Virus record (IMG/VR): IMGVR_UViG_3300004805_000007 | Span: 1-59,908 of that record | Direction: 5' to 3' (one strand) | DNA length: 59,908 nucleotides | DNA from: a virus | Part shown: in pieces, positions 14,745 through 21,332 of the stretch | Layout: each line of letters opens with the position of its first letter | Position numbering within the stretch: the first letter of the stretch is position 1 | The notes under the pieces: model-generated | Database searches by the model: none | What the model was told of the DNA's origin: nothing | What the model saw: only the letters and a program-made list of their open reading frames with translations | Made by a program: the position numbers and the translations under genes

Positions 14745-15063
14745 CCTGGCCCCCTGCTACGACTTCTTGGATCGTGACCTCGTAGTCGCCGTTACCACTA
14801 TGTTCCTCGTAGAACTTGTCCCACGCCTCTTGCTCGTCCTGCGCAAAGATCTGCACTTCACCATGCTCCTTGGACCAAAACAGGTATTCCTTGTCCCTGT
14901 CTTCTTCGGTTTCAAAGCGGGTATGCAGCGCCTCGTACCTACGCTGCTCTTCCCGTTGGCGCTCCTCCCGCTCTAACTGCTCAGGGGGTATGGCCCGAAA
15001 GGCCGCAACCTTCTGAGCTACTTCCTCGTTGATAAGGTCTCCCATGTTGCTTACTTTATTCAT
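14737..15063 (-). CDS. Hypothetical charged helical protein
   Basis: Start chosen at 15063 (108 residues, MNKVSNMGDLINEEVAQ) because AAGGAGATTTTG lies immediately upstream. The middle is a highly charged helix (EQLEREERQREEQRRYEAL); the end is acidic. It overlaps both neighbours by about 8 bases. No family recognised. Confidence 0.6.
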   Translation of the reverse strand: MNKVSNMGDLINEEVAQKVAAFRAIPPEQLEREERQREEQRRYEALHTRFETEEDRDKEYLFWSKEHGEVQIFAQDEQEAWDKFYEEHSGNGDYEVTIQEVVAGGQDD

Positions 15064-15313
15064 CAAAATCTCCTTCGGGCTCGTCGCCCATAGTGTCAAA
15101 AGCGATCTCAGCACACTGCTCAATGTCTCGGATCGTGGAGTAGGACAGGATGTCCATAATCTCAACCTTGTTTGCCTTTACGCTGCTCAATGTCAACACG
15201 CCGGGGTCGGCAGGCTCGTCAAAGGTCGCTGGCGTAGCAGGCTCGTAATACAACTCGCAATCCAAAGAGCGAATCGGGCCGGTCAAAGCGTATAAGTAGT
15301 TCAAATATGGCAT
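15056..15313 (-). CDS. Hypothetical protein
   Basis: Start chosen at 15313 (85 residues, MPYLNYLYALTGPIRSLDC), two bases after the upstream stop. Acidic overall (ends MGDEPEGDFDE). No domain recognised. Confidence 0.55.
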   Translation of the reverse strand: MPYLNYLYALTGPIRSLDCELYYEPATPATFDEPADPGVLTLSSVKANKVEIMDILSYSTIRDIEQCAEIAFDTMGDEPEGDFDE

Positions 15314-15314
15314 G

Positions 15315-15533
15315 TCAGTCCACCACGTTGTAGTAGTTTTCAAGCTGTATGAAGATGTCAAAAAAGTCCTCTTCAGACAACAAAGTGATCACTTCTAACG
15401 CCTCGCGGCCCACGACGACTTTTACCGAAGTTATACGCGCAGAACCACTGTCATCGTTACCATAATGCACCTCTATGGGTAACTTTAGCGTTAAGTCAGC
15501 TATGCTAGTGTGTTTAGGTATCATTGATGTCAT
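15315..15533 (-). CDS. Hypothetical protein, first gene of the minus operon
   Basis: 72 residues. Beta-rich start (LTLKLPIEVHYGNDDSGSARITSVKVVVG) then an acidic helix (LSEEDFFDIFIQLENYY). Directly preceded by the AGAAAGGATAGAGAA leader and a hairpin, so it is the promoter-proximal and probably most expressed gene of the operon. No family recognised. Confidence 0.6.
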   Translation of the reverse strand: MTSMIPKHTSIADLTLKLPIEVHYGNDDSGSARITSVKVVVGREALEVITLLSEEDFFDIFIQLENYYNVVD

Positions 15534-15598
15534 TTCTCTATCCTTTCTAAGTTTATGACGATTAAAGGGTTTTGGGCCGTTGCCCGAGGCTTATTCTA
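15534..15598 (-). promoter_or_regulatory. Leader module of the small-gene operon (copy 1)
   Basis: On the minus strand: -10 box TAGAAT (15598-15593), then after 7 bases a hairpin GGGC-AACG-GCCC (15585-15574), then the leader AGAAAGGATAGAGAA (15548-15534) and the ATG at 15533. The same order (-10, hairpin, AGAAAGGATAG) recurs six times at 17.3-21.3 kb. No consensus -35 is visible at 16-18 bases upstream. Confidence 0.55.
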
Positions 15599-15635
15599 CC
15601 TTAGTTTGCCTTACAAACACCCTTAGTTTTGGGTG

Positions 15636-15947
15636 TCAATTGTAGAAATTGATACTAGGGTTTACCCTTAGAGATTTGGCTTATATGCCCAAATACATAT
15701 AAAGAATGGGCTTTTATATGTATTTGGAGGGGTCCCTATAGAGTTTTTCCAAAGAAAAAAGATTTTGTTTTTATTTTCGTGGAATTAGGCGTAATGACGT
15801 AATTGGTGTAATAAGTGATATAAATCAATAGGTTATCTCATTACAGTGAGATCAGGGGTAGTGTGATGGTGTAATTTACTGGGGGGTCCCTACGTTTAAA
15901 AAAAAAAATTTCCATTTTTATTTTCTGATGAAAAAACTCTATAGGGA
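15636..15947. other. AT-rich divergent intergenic region; candidate replication origin
   Basis: The gap from 15534 to 15927 holds no gene. It contains: an inverted repeat TCAATT-5-AATTGA (15636-15652); a 15-bp near-hairpin (15689-15727); a 16-bp perfect inverted repeat TCCCTATAGAGTTTTT (15733-15748) and its complement (15932-15947), about 180 bases apart; four copies of G(A/G)(C/T)GTAAT at 15788-15795, 15796-15803, 15805-15812 and 15868-15875; ATCTCA-6-TGAGAT (15835-15852); and GGGGTCCCTA twice (15729-15738, 15883-15892). Poly-A/T tracts surround these. Iterons, palindromes and AT tracts between divergent operons suggest an origin or a main control region; this is inference. Confidence 0.45.
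15689..15727. repeat. 15-bp perfect inverted repeat
   Basis: CCAAATACATATAAA (15689-15703) pairs perfectly with TTTATATGTATTTGG (15713-15727) around a 9-base loop. It is AT-rich and has no T-run directly after it, so it is more likely a cruciform or protein site than a terminator. Confidence 0.8.
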
Positions 15948-16254
15948 GGCCTCTGGAAGTGCCCCTTGCTTTCCTGCCTTACATGAGTTAAACTATCGTT
16001 ATCCTTGTTTCGATAGGCTTAATGAAATGCTACTCCCAGACCTACAAATTGACCCCGATATCCCCGTTCCTAGGGGAAGGACGCTGTACCCTTTCCGTGA
16101 GATGGAAGTAGGCGATAGCATCTTCTTTGCTGAGCTGGCTAAGGGCACGTCCGCTAGGGTGGCTTCTAGCCATTTCTGCAAGACGCATGAGCCCACTTGG
16201 CACTTCACCCTTCGCAAAGTGGATAAAGGCTTTCGCCTGTGGAGGACAGCATGA
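15928..16254 (+). CDS. Conserved phage protein, unknown function
   Basis: 108 residues. Contains DIPVPRGRTLYPFREMEVGDSIFF and ends HFTLRKVDKGFRLWRTA; this YPFxxMxVGDS...RKVxxGxRxWR pattern is recurrent in small phage and prophage proteins. The ATG at 15928 lies inside the right arm of the 16-bp inverted repeat and has no recognisable ribosome-binding site, so it may be weakly or conditionally translated. It is the first gene of the rightward operon that continues with the terminase small subunit. Confidence 0.6.
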   Translation: MKKLYREASGSAPCFPALHELNYRYPCFDRLNEMLLPDLQIDPDIPVPRGRTLYPFREMEVGDSIFFAELAKGTSARVASSHFCKTHEPTWHFTLRKVDKGFRLWRTA

Positions 16255-16919
16255 CACGTAAGGACGTTTGGAACGTACCTCCGGTTGTGCCGGACAAGGC
16301 CAAGCAGCGCATGGCTGGGGTAGTTGTGCCCCTGCGTCAGCAGCGCAAAGTGCTCAATGAAAAAGAATGGAAGTTTGTGCAGGAGTACGTTTCCGGTGAC
16401 GGGCGGGTGACCCTGAAGGAAGCTGCCATCCGTGCAGGCTACAAGGAGGGCTCTGCAAGCGTCATGGCGTGGAAGCTGACCAACCCCAAGGAGTACCCCC
16501 ACGTAGTGGCTGCAATACAGGCCTACAGGGCTGAATTGGCCTCCAAGTACAACACCAGCTATGAGCGGCACATGATGGACCTGCAAATCATCCGCGACAA
16601 GGCGTTGGCCGCTGGGGCCTTCTCGGCTGCCGTGGCTGCGGAATACCGGCGCGGACAGGCGCTAGGGACCATTTATGTCGAGCGCAAGGAAATCAGGCAC
16701 GGCACCATCGACAGCATGAGCAAGGAGGAAGTACAGCACCAGCTAGACGAACTCAAGCGCTTGTATGGCGGACCCCCTCCCACTGCCTTGATTGACGCTG
16801 ATACCGGTCAAGTCATGGACAGCATGGCCAAGCAGGCAGATCCGGCCTTCGACGCAGGCGTACCGGAGCCGCCTCTCGACATTTTTGAGATGGACCATGG
16901 CGACGACACCGGAAAGTAA
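16251..16919 (+). CDS. terS: Terminase small subunit
   Basis: 222 residues from the ATG at 16251, which overlaps the upstream stop (ATGA) and follows GGAGGACAGC. Residues ~35-95 contain LNEKEWKFVQEYVS...VTLKEAAIRAGYKEGSASVMAWKL, the helix-turn-helix of Terminase_2-type small subunits that recognises the packaging site. The remaining part is helical and should oligomerise; the acidic C-terminus (DIFEMDHGDDTGK) could contact the large subunit. It lies about 5 kb before the large subunit, an unusually wide separation filled with accessory genes. Confidence 0.75.
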   Translation: MTRKDVWNVPPVVPDKAKQRMAGVVVPLRQQRKVLNEKEWKFVQEYVSGDGRVTLKEAAIRAGYKEGSASVMAWKLTNPKEYPHVVAAIQAYRAELASKYNTSYERHMMDLQIIRDKALAAGAFSAAVAAEYRRGQALGTIYVERKEIRHGTIDSMSKEEVQHQLDELKRLYGGPPPTALIDADTGQVMDSMAKQADPAFDAGVPEPPLDIFEMDHGDDTGK

Positions 16920-17322
16920 ATTCGCGCAGCGCGTGCGGGCTTCCCTTGGCTGCTGTGACATTGAGCGCATAGAGAATCGCGTAAATCTTGGTGTGCCTGA
17001 CATGCTGGTCGGCGTTGATTCTCGGTTTGTCATGGTCGAGCTAAAGGTCGTTACCAGTGGCCTGAAGGTCGCGCTGCGGTCCCATCAAGTGGCATTTGCT
17101 ACTCGGCACACGGCTGCGGGCAGGCCTTCTTTTGTGCTGGTCAAACGGGACGGCGGCGCGGCCAGTAGTCAATCGGCTGTCCCGCCTGATTCCATTGCCT
17201 TGTACAAGGGCGCGGCTGCAATTGAGCTATACCAGCAAGGGCTGCGCCTTGCGCCCTTGGCGTGGTGGCCTTCGCGTACCATGAACTGGTCAGAATTGCG
17301 AAAGCTATTGGCAACCGAATAG
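16897..17322 (+). CDS. VRR-NUC domain nuclease
   Basis: 141 residues from the ATG at 16897, overlapping the terminase small subunit gene by 23 bases. The PD-(D/E)XK core reads GVPDMLV (D35), VELK (E48, K50) and SHQ (Q64), the pattern of stand-alone VRR-NUC proteins of phages, which are thought to act as Holliday-junction or flap nucleases. It could resolve branched replication intermediates before packaging, fitting its place beside terminase. The C-terminal half (ALYKGAAAIELYQQGLRLAPLAWW) is less conserved. Confidence 0.8.
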   Translation: MATTPESKFAQRVRASLGCCDIERIENRVNLGVPDMLVGVDSRFVMVELKVVTSGLKVALRSHQVAFATRHTAAGRPSFVLVKRDGGAASSQSAVPPDSIALYKGAAAIELYQQGLRLAPLAWWPSRTMNWSELRKLLATE

Positions 17323-17335
17323 CAATAGAAAAATG

Positions 17336-17420
17336 CAATCGGCGGGACGCTAAAACCCGATTACAATGGTGCACCGGCATAGATTAGCTGGTACTGTTAA
17401 ACCCAAGAAAGGATAGAGAG
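17336..17420 (+). promoter_or_regulatory. Leader module copy 2
   Basis: AAATGCAATCGG (CAATC at 17336-17340), 21 bases, -10 box TACAAT (17362-17367), hairpin ACCGGC-8-GCTGGT (17373-17392, one G-U pair), then AAGAAAGGATAGAGAG (17405-17420) and ATG at 17421. The hairpin begins about where the transcript should start. Confidence 0.6.
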
Positions 17421-17654
17421 ATGAAAACCGCAAAAGAGATAGAAGCTTTTGTTGAGGCGTACGGCCAATGCATGGGCTATGAAAGCAAAGCAAATGTCGA
17501 GACCATTGCTCTCATGTTGTCGATGGACTACGACGAGGAAAAAATATCGGAGCGTTTTTGCGAAAGCCGCACGGTAATTGACGCATACATTTTGTGGAAC
17601 CATGCTATGGGCTTTGGCGCTATGTATTGGAAGGAAGGGGCAAAAAATGTTTAA
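17421..17654 (+). CDS. Hypothetical protein
   Basis: 77 residues, acidic and helical (ETIALMLSMDYDEEKISERFCESRTVIDAYILWNHAMGFGAMYW). No family recognised. First gene after its own promoter-hairpin leader; overlaps the next gene by 8 bases. Confidence 0.6.
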   Translation: MKTAKEIEAFVEAYGQCMGYESKANVETIALMLSMDYDEEKISERFCESRTVIDAYILWNHAMGFGAMYWKEGAKNV

Positions 17655-18015
17655 TGTTTATAACCATAATCACACCCTGCTCGGATCATTCGACACCAAG
17701 CACGCTGCCGACAGCGAAGCCGCTTTTTATATTGAGCAGACGGGTAATGCCGCCTTTGTTCACGAAGGGCCTAACCCCGTAAGCATTCACCGCCAGCACC
17801 CCAAGCCGCGCCAGCGCGTGAAATTCGTTGTTTGCTACCCTAGCACCCGCACTGCTGTCGCTGCTTTCGATACTCTCAAAGCCGCCCGTCATCATGCGGA
17901 AAATATGGTGATATATGGTTTTCCGTGGGATTTTCCGGCACGCACTGCGATACCTATTATCTCCCGTGAAACCATAGAAAAATACAATCAAAGGACAGCG
18001 ACAGCTATTGCATAA
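17647..18015 (+). CDS. Hypothetical protein
   Basis: 122 residues from the ATG at 17647 (MFNVYNHNHTLLGSFDTKHA), preceded by GAAGGGGCAAA. Contains two similar halves: 'NHTLLGSFDTKHAADSEAAFYIEQTG' and 'TRTAVAAFDTLKAARHHAENMVIYG' both match a pattern xAxFDTxxAAxxxAxxxI, suggesting an internal duplication. No family recognised. Confidence 0.6.
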   Translation: MFNVYNHNHTLLGSFDTKHAADSEAAFYIEQTGNAAFVHEGPNPVSIHRQHPKPRQRVKFVVCYPSTRTAVAAFDTLKAARHHAENMVIYGFPWDFPARTAIPIISRETIEKYNQRTATAIA

Positions 18016-18060
18016 TCAACCCATGCCGGAATAGTCCGGCACAACAGAAAGGATAGCATC
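17985..18060 (+). promoter_or_regulatory. Leader module copy 3
   Basis: AATACAATC (CAATC at 17985-17989), 21 bases, -10 box CATAAT (18011-18016), hairpin TGCCGGA-ATAG-TCCGGCA (18024-18041, perfect), then AGAAAGGATAGCATC (18046-18060) and ATG at 18061. Its upstream part lies in the end of the previous gene. Confidence 0.6.
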
Positions 18061-18759
18061 ATGTTAAAAACAGTAGCAATTAGCGGAAACAGCAAAACGG
18101 GCCCTATAGCGGTAACTTACCGCGCAGGCGAACACGAGACATATGGCACTTGCCCGAAGACATGCAAGCTTCACCCGAAAAGCGAAACCGGCACGGATCA
18201 AATCGACAGCGAATATATGCAGGCGGTTTATGACGCTGTACCCCGTGGCGGCTTGGCGTGGGCTTACAGTCACTTTCAGGCGGAAGCTTTGCCACTGCCT
18301 GCCGAAGGGAAAACGACATTCAATGCGAGCTGTGACACTATGCAGGACGCTGCGCGGGCCGTTGAGCTTGGAAGGCCTGCCGTGTATGCTGCACCATATG
18401 ACAGCGCCGAACAATGGCCTAAAAAATTCCACGGGATAAGCTTTGTTCGATGCCCTGCCGAATTGTCCGATTCGTTTACATGCCACCAGTGCGGGAATGG
18501 TTCCCCCTTATGCGCACGTGGAAACCGCGATTTTGTTGTGGTGTTTGTCGGCCATGGCACGGGTAAAAAGAAAGTAGGCACCGATGCCGAAGGCGGCTGC
18601 TACGCTGCATCGGGACCGACAGCGATTCAGTGGCACGCTACTAAAAAGAAGGGCGCGGCCAATGATGCGCAGGCAGTGCGGGATTTTGCGCAGCGCTTGC
18701 CGCACCGCTCAATGTTGCGCCACCATATCGCAGGCGATATCGGGAGGGCTACTGCATGA
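18061..18759 (+). CDS. DUF7227-like Cys-rich phage protein
   Basis: 232 residues. N-terminus ISGNSKTGPIAVTYRAGEHE, then GTCPKTCKL, a mid-protein ASCDTM, SFTCHQCGNGSPLC and GGCYAASGPTAIQWH. The combination of KTGPI, CPxxC, GCYAxxGP and a late CxxC...C recurs in a phage/plasmid protein family (I recall DUF7227). Cysteines likely hold zinc or an iron-sulfur centre. Function not established. It has its own promoter-hairpin leader and is coupled (ATGA) to a 22-residue gene. Confidence 0.6.
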   Translation: MLKTVAISGNSKTGPIAVTYRAGEHETYGTCPKTCKLHPKSETGTDQIDSEYMQAVYDAVPRGGLAWAYSHFQAEALPLPAEGKTTFNASCDTMQDAARAVELGRPAVYAAPYDSAEQWPKKFHGISFVRCPAELSDSFTCHQCGNGSPLCARGNRDFVVVFVGHGTGKKKVGTDAEGGCYAASGPTAIQWHATKKKGAANDAQAVRDFAQRLPHRSMLRHHIAGDIGRATA

Positions 18760-18824
18760 TCATGGCATTCGTGGCCCTTGGGGTCATCATAGCCCTAGGC
18801 TGGCTACTTGATAAATTCGATTGA
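18756..18824 (+). CDS. Micro-gene, 22-residue membrane peptide
   Basis: ATG at 18756 overlaps the stop of the previous gene (ATGA); GGGAGGGCTACTGC is a usable ribosome-binding site. The peptide starts MIMAFVALGVIIALGWLL and ends in Asp-Lys-Phe-Asp: a single hydrophobic helix with a charged tail. Its stop lies inside the palindrome that begins the next leader module, so the coding end and the regulatory element share bases. Function unknown; size and shape are like small membrane toxins or regulators, but that is speculation. Confidence 0.5.
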   Translation: MIMAFVALGVIIALGWLLDKFD

Positions 18825-18917
18825 AAAATTCAATCGGCAGGCAGTGAATATTCCCCTTATAATTCAGTACCGGCACAAATTAACCGGTACTTTTTAAACT
18901 CTACAGAAAGAATAGTT
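18818..18917 (+). promoter_or_regulatory. Leader module copy 4
   Basis: Perfect inverted repeat CGATTGAA-AAA-TTCAATCG (18818-18836), 21-22 bases to the -10 box TATAAT (18858-18863), hairpin GTACCGG-10-CCGGTAC (18867-18890) followed by TTTTT, then AGAAAGAATAGTT (18905-18917) and ATG at 18918. The T-run after the hairpin makes it terminator-like, so attenuation in the leader is possible here. Confidence 0.65.
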
Positions 18918-19898
18918 ATGGCACATATGATCGACACCACTACCGGCACAGCCGCAATTGCTTACGCTGGTAAAACCCCATGGCACGGCCTAGGGCAGGC
19001 ACTAACCCCCGATGCTTCAATCGATACGTGGACACGCGAAGCCGGTTTGGCCTATGACGTGCTGGAATCTCCCGTATTGTTCCGCACTGCTGCGGCCACC
19101 GAGCCGGAAGCTTTCAAGGGCCGCAAAGTATTGCACCGCAGCGATACCGGCGCGCCCTTGGCCGTAGTGTCTGACGGATACCACGTAGTCCAGCCCGCGC
19201 AAATAATGGGGTTCTTTTCTGACTTAGTAGCGCTAGGCGGTTTTCAATTGGAAACAGCCGGAGCCCTTAGCTTTGGCCGTAGGGTTTGGGCGCTGGCATC
19301 CGTGGGTGACGCTGCACCGGTTATTGACGGCGATATGGTCAAGCCCTACCTATTGCTGGGCACGTCATATGATGGAACAATGGCCACAGTGGCCAAATTC
19401 ACCGCTATTCGCGTGGTTTGCAATAACACAATCACAGCAGCAGTAGGCGGCGAAGCCGACACCGAAAAGGGCTATTTGAAAAGTGCAATTCGCGTGCTGC
19501 ATAGTGAGCGCTTCGACGCTGACGCTGTCCGCTTGCAATTGGGAATCGTGGCGAATCAATTCGAGCGCTTTTTAGTGCAAAGCCGCCAATTGGCAGGCGT
19601 GCCAATGACCACCACCGAAGCCGATGCATTTGTGGCCGAATTGCTCAAGCCTTACCACCAAGGGAAAACCGCTGTCACCGATAGCCGCGCATACAAGCGA
19701 ATTATTCAATTATTCGAAGGCGCGGCCATTGGTTCGGATATCGACGGGGTTACCGGCACGCGCTGGGGAATGCTTAACGCTGTCACCGAATTGGTGGACC
19801 ATGAGCGCGGACGCAGCGACAATACCCGCCTTGAATCGGCATGGTTTGGCACCGGCAGCGCCCTAAAAAATCGAGCCGTGGAATTGCTGGCCGCTTAA
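18918..19898 (+). CDS. DUF932 / TIGR03299 phage-plasmid-like protein
   Basis: 326 residues. Matches the DUF932 family by its characteristic sequence: TPWHGLGQAL near residue 20, a KVLHRSDTGAPLAVVSDGYHVVQP stretch, LLLGTSYDGTMATVAKFTAIRVVCNNT in the middle, and NAVTELVDHERGR near the end. The family is common in phages, plasmids and conjugative elements; its biochemical role is unknown. The gene is monocistronic, with its own promoter and a terminator after it, which suggests independent and possibly high expression. Confidence 0.85.
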   Translation: MAHMIDTTTGTAAIAYAGKTPWHGLGQALTPDASIDTWTREAGLAYDVLESPVLFRTAAATEPEAFKGRKVLHRSDTGAPLAVVSDGYHVVQPAQIMGFFSDLVALGGFQLETAGALSFGRRVWALASVGDAAPVIDGDMVKPYLLLGTSYDGTMATVAKFTAIRVVCNNTITAAVGGEADTEKGYLKSAIRVLHSERFDADAVRLQLGIVANQFERFLVQSRQLAGVPMTTTEADAFVAELLKPYHQGKTAVTDSRAYKRIIQLFEGAAIGSDIDGVTGTRWGMLNAVTELVDHERGRSDNTRLESAWFGTGSALKNRAVELLAA

Positions 19899-19914
19899 CG
19901 ATAGCGTAACGCTG

Positions 19915-19957
19915 GCGTATTTCCCCCGTAAAAAGGGAAAATACGCTGGCGCTTTTT
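19915..19957 (+). terminator. Probable rho-independent terminator
   Basis: GCGTATTTCCC (19915-19925) pairs with GGGAAAATACGC (19935-19946, one bulged A), followed by TGGCGCTTTTT. It is 17 bases after the DUF932 gene. Confidence 0.6.
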
Positions 19958-20018
19958 CGGTTGTTTTTAATATCGTAAACCTGCCCTCGAGCCGCGCACC
20001 GACAGCGAATAAAAATGC

Positions 20019-20125
20019 ACCACGGGCCGCGCTCCGTGGTCCGTGGCACGCGCTTCGCGTGCCACGCTCAAAGCTTCGCGGCCCGCGCCCGAAGGGCTGG
20101 CGCAGCCAAGGGCCGCGAAGCTTTG
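20019..20125. repeat. Cluster of three GC-rich perfect hairpins
   Basis: Three consecutive perfect inverted repeats without coding potential: ACCACGG-8-CCGTGGT (20019-20040); CGTGGCACGCG-CTT-CGCGTGCCACG (20042-20066); CAAAGCTTCGCGGCCC-25-GGGCCGCGAAGCTTTG (20069-20125, 16-bp stem with an inner GCCC-GAA-GGGC). None has a T-run, so they are poor terminators. The gap 19899-20240 otherwise holds the terminator before and a leader module after. A structured RNA, a cruciform site or a packaging/replication element are possible. Confidence 0.8.
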
Positions 20126-20148
20126 TTATCTATCGGTGGGGCTGGTTT

Positions 20149-20240
20149 GATTGATAAATACAATCGGGGCTGGGGCTGGTATGCCCCTATAATGTAGCTA
20201 TGCCATCGGCCGATGGCATACAACCTAGAAAGGATATTTT
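20149..20240 (+). promoter_or_regulatory. Leader module copy 5
   Basis: GATTG-ATAAATA-CAATC (20149-20165), 22 bases, -10 box TATAAT (20188-20193), a 22-base perfect palindrome centred on CGGCCG (20199-20220), then AGAAAGGATATTTT (20227-20240) and ATG at 20241. Confidence 0.65.
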
Positions 20241-20687
20241 ATGGGCTTAGATATGTATCTCAATGCGCGCAGCAGCGTCAATGCTTATGACGATGCCGAA
20301 CAAATGGAATTGGAAAAAGTGCCGTTTATCGCGGCCGCTGGTATGCGGGTAAGTGGGATTACTTACCGCGCTATGTACTGGCGCAAAGCAAATGCCATTC
20401 ACAAATGGTTTGTGGATAACGTGCAAGATGGCGTGGACAATTGCGATTCGTATGTTGTGGAAAAAGAGCACTTGCAGGCGCTGCGCGACACTTGCCAGCA
20501 AGTGCTGGACGATAACGCTTTGGCTGGGGAGCTGTTGCCGCCCAGTGCCGGATTCTTTTTTGGCACCACCGATATCACCGATTATTATTTTGACGATTTG
20601 CGCGACACTGTAGAGGCGCTGGATAAGGCGCTGGCATTCGCGCAGCGCGACAGGTGGTCAACATTTACTTATCAGTCCAGCTGGTAG
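20241..20687 (+). CDS. Conserved phage protein, unknown function
   Basis: 148 residues beginning MGLDMYL. Central YWRKANAIHKWFVDNVQDGVDNC and later LLPPSAGFFFGTTDITDYYFDDLRDT define a family found across many phages, always of unknown function (automatic pipelines sometimes give it enzyme names without basis). Soluble, rich in Asp and aromatic residues. It is expressed from its own promoter-hairpin leader and followed by a perfect hairpin at 20695. Confidence 0.75.
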   Translation: MGLDMYLNARSSVNAYDDAEQMELEKVPFIAAAGMRVSGITYRAMYWRKANAIHKWFVDNVQDGVDNCDSYVVEKEHLQALRDTCQQVLDDNALAGELLPPSAGFFFGTTDITDYYFDDLRDTVEALDKALAFAQRDRWSTFTYQSSW

Positions 20688-20694
20688 CGGTATG

Positions 20695-20718
20695 CTATCG
20701 GGGCTCACGCCCCGATAG
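20695..20718. terminator. Perfect 10-bp hairpin after the preceding gene
   Basis: CTATCGGGGC-TCAC-GCCCCGATAG, beginning 7 bases after the stop at 20687. The sequence after it (ATAAAATTGTG) has only a poor T-run, so it may stabilise the 3' end rather than terminate by itself. Confidence 0.5.
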
Positions 20719-20739
20719 ATAAAATTGTGTAGCGCAGCC

Positions 20740-20807
20740 GCCCTGCTGGGGTATACTTACCCCAGCCCCCAGCAGGGCTACATTATCAACTTAGAAAGGA
20801 TAGCATC
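20740..20807 (+). promoter_or_regulatory. Leader module copy 6, with alternative hairpins
   Basis: -10 box TATACT (20752-20757) sits within nested inverted repeats: GCTGGGGTA-TACT-TACCCCAGC (20745-20766) and GCCCTGCTGGGG/CCCCAGCAGGGC (20740-20751 with 20767-20778) compete for the same left arm. In the transcript AGCCC-6-GGGCT (20764-20779) remains as a start-site hairpin. Then AGAAAGGATAGCATC (20793-20807) and ATG at 20808. Confidence 0.6.
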
Positions 20808-21269
20808 ATGAAAACCCAAGGCACTAAACTCTCCACGTACGTGAACAACATGTTCGCAACATGCGAGGACATGGAAACAGCATTGACCCAAGCCGCCAAT
20901 ATTGCAGGCGGCGCGGACAACGCAGCGGCAGTGCACACTGCCGTTCATATGGTTTTGAATACGGCCATAAAATTGCATCAGGCAGACATGGCCAAGGCTA
21001 ACGCGCCGCTGCTCGAGCTAATTGAATCGGAGATTCAAAAGTCTTTCACCGTGGTGCAGAATAGCATCGAGCACGCGCTCGATGCCTTTGATCGAAAGGT
21101 GGACGAGAAAATTGAATCGGCCATTGAAGATCTGGATATTGAGGGCCAGATTGAGAACGCGATTGATAACATAGATTTGGAGACACAAGTGCAAGATTAC
21201 ATGTCAAGTAATCCAATCGATGTACAGGATTTATTGAGCGGCGCAAACGTATCAATCACATTTGATTGA
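20808..21269 (+). CDS. Hypothetical acidic coiled-coil protein
   Basis: 153 residues. The first ~70 residues are helical and Ala-rich (MFATCEDMETALTQAANIAGG...HMVLNTAIKLHQ). Residues 75-135 are a long acidic helix with repeats (DEKIESAIEDLDIEGQIENA, IDNIDLETQVQDYM), likely an oligomerising rod. No family recognised. Its last codons lie inside the palindrome that begins the next leader module. Confidence 0.6.
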   Translation: MKTQGTKLSTYVNNMFATCEDMETALTQAANIAGGADNAAAVHTAVHMVLNTAIKLHQADMAKANAPLLELIESEIQKSFTVVQNSIEHALDAFDRKVDEKIESAIEDLDIEGQIENAIDNIDLETQVQDYMSSNPIDVQDLLSGANVSITFD

Positions 21270-21332
21270 TGGTATAATTCACCTACCGGATCCGCCGGAT
21301 CCGGTATCAACCAACCTAGAAAGAATAGCATC
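21251..21332 (+). promoter_or_regulatory. Leader module copy 7
   Basis: ATCAATC-6-GATTGAT (21251-21270), -10 box TATAAT (21273-21278) only 2 bases later, hairpin TACCGGATCC-GCC-GGATCCGGTA (21284-21306, perfect), then AGAAAGAATAGCATC (21318-21332) and ATG at 21333. The palindrome here is nearer the -10 box than in other copies and has the arms in the opposite order, so it could act as an operator. Confidence 0.6.
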
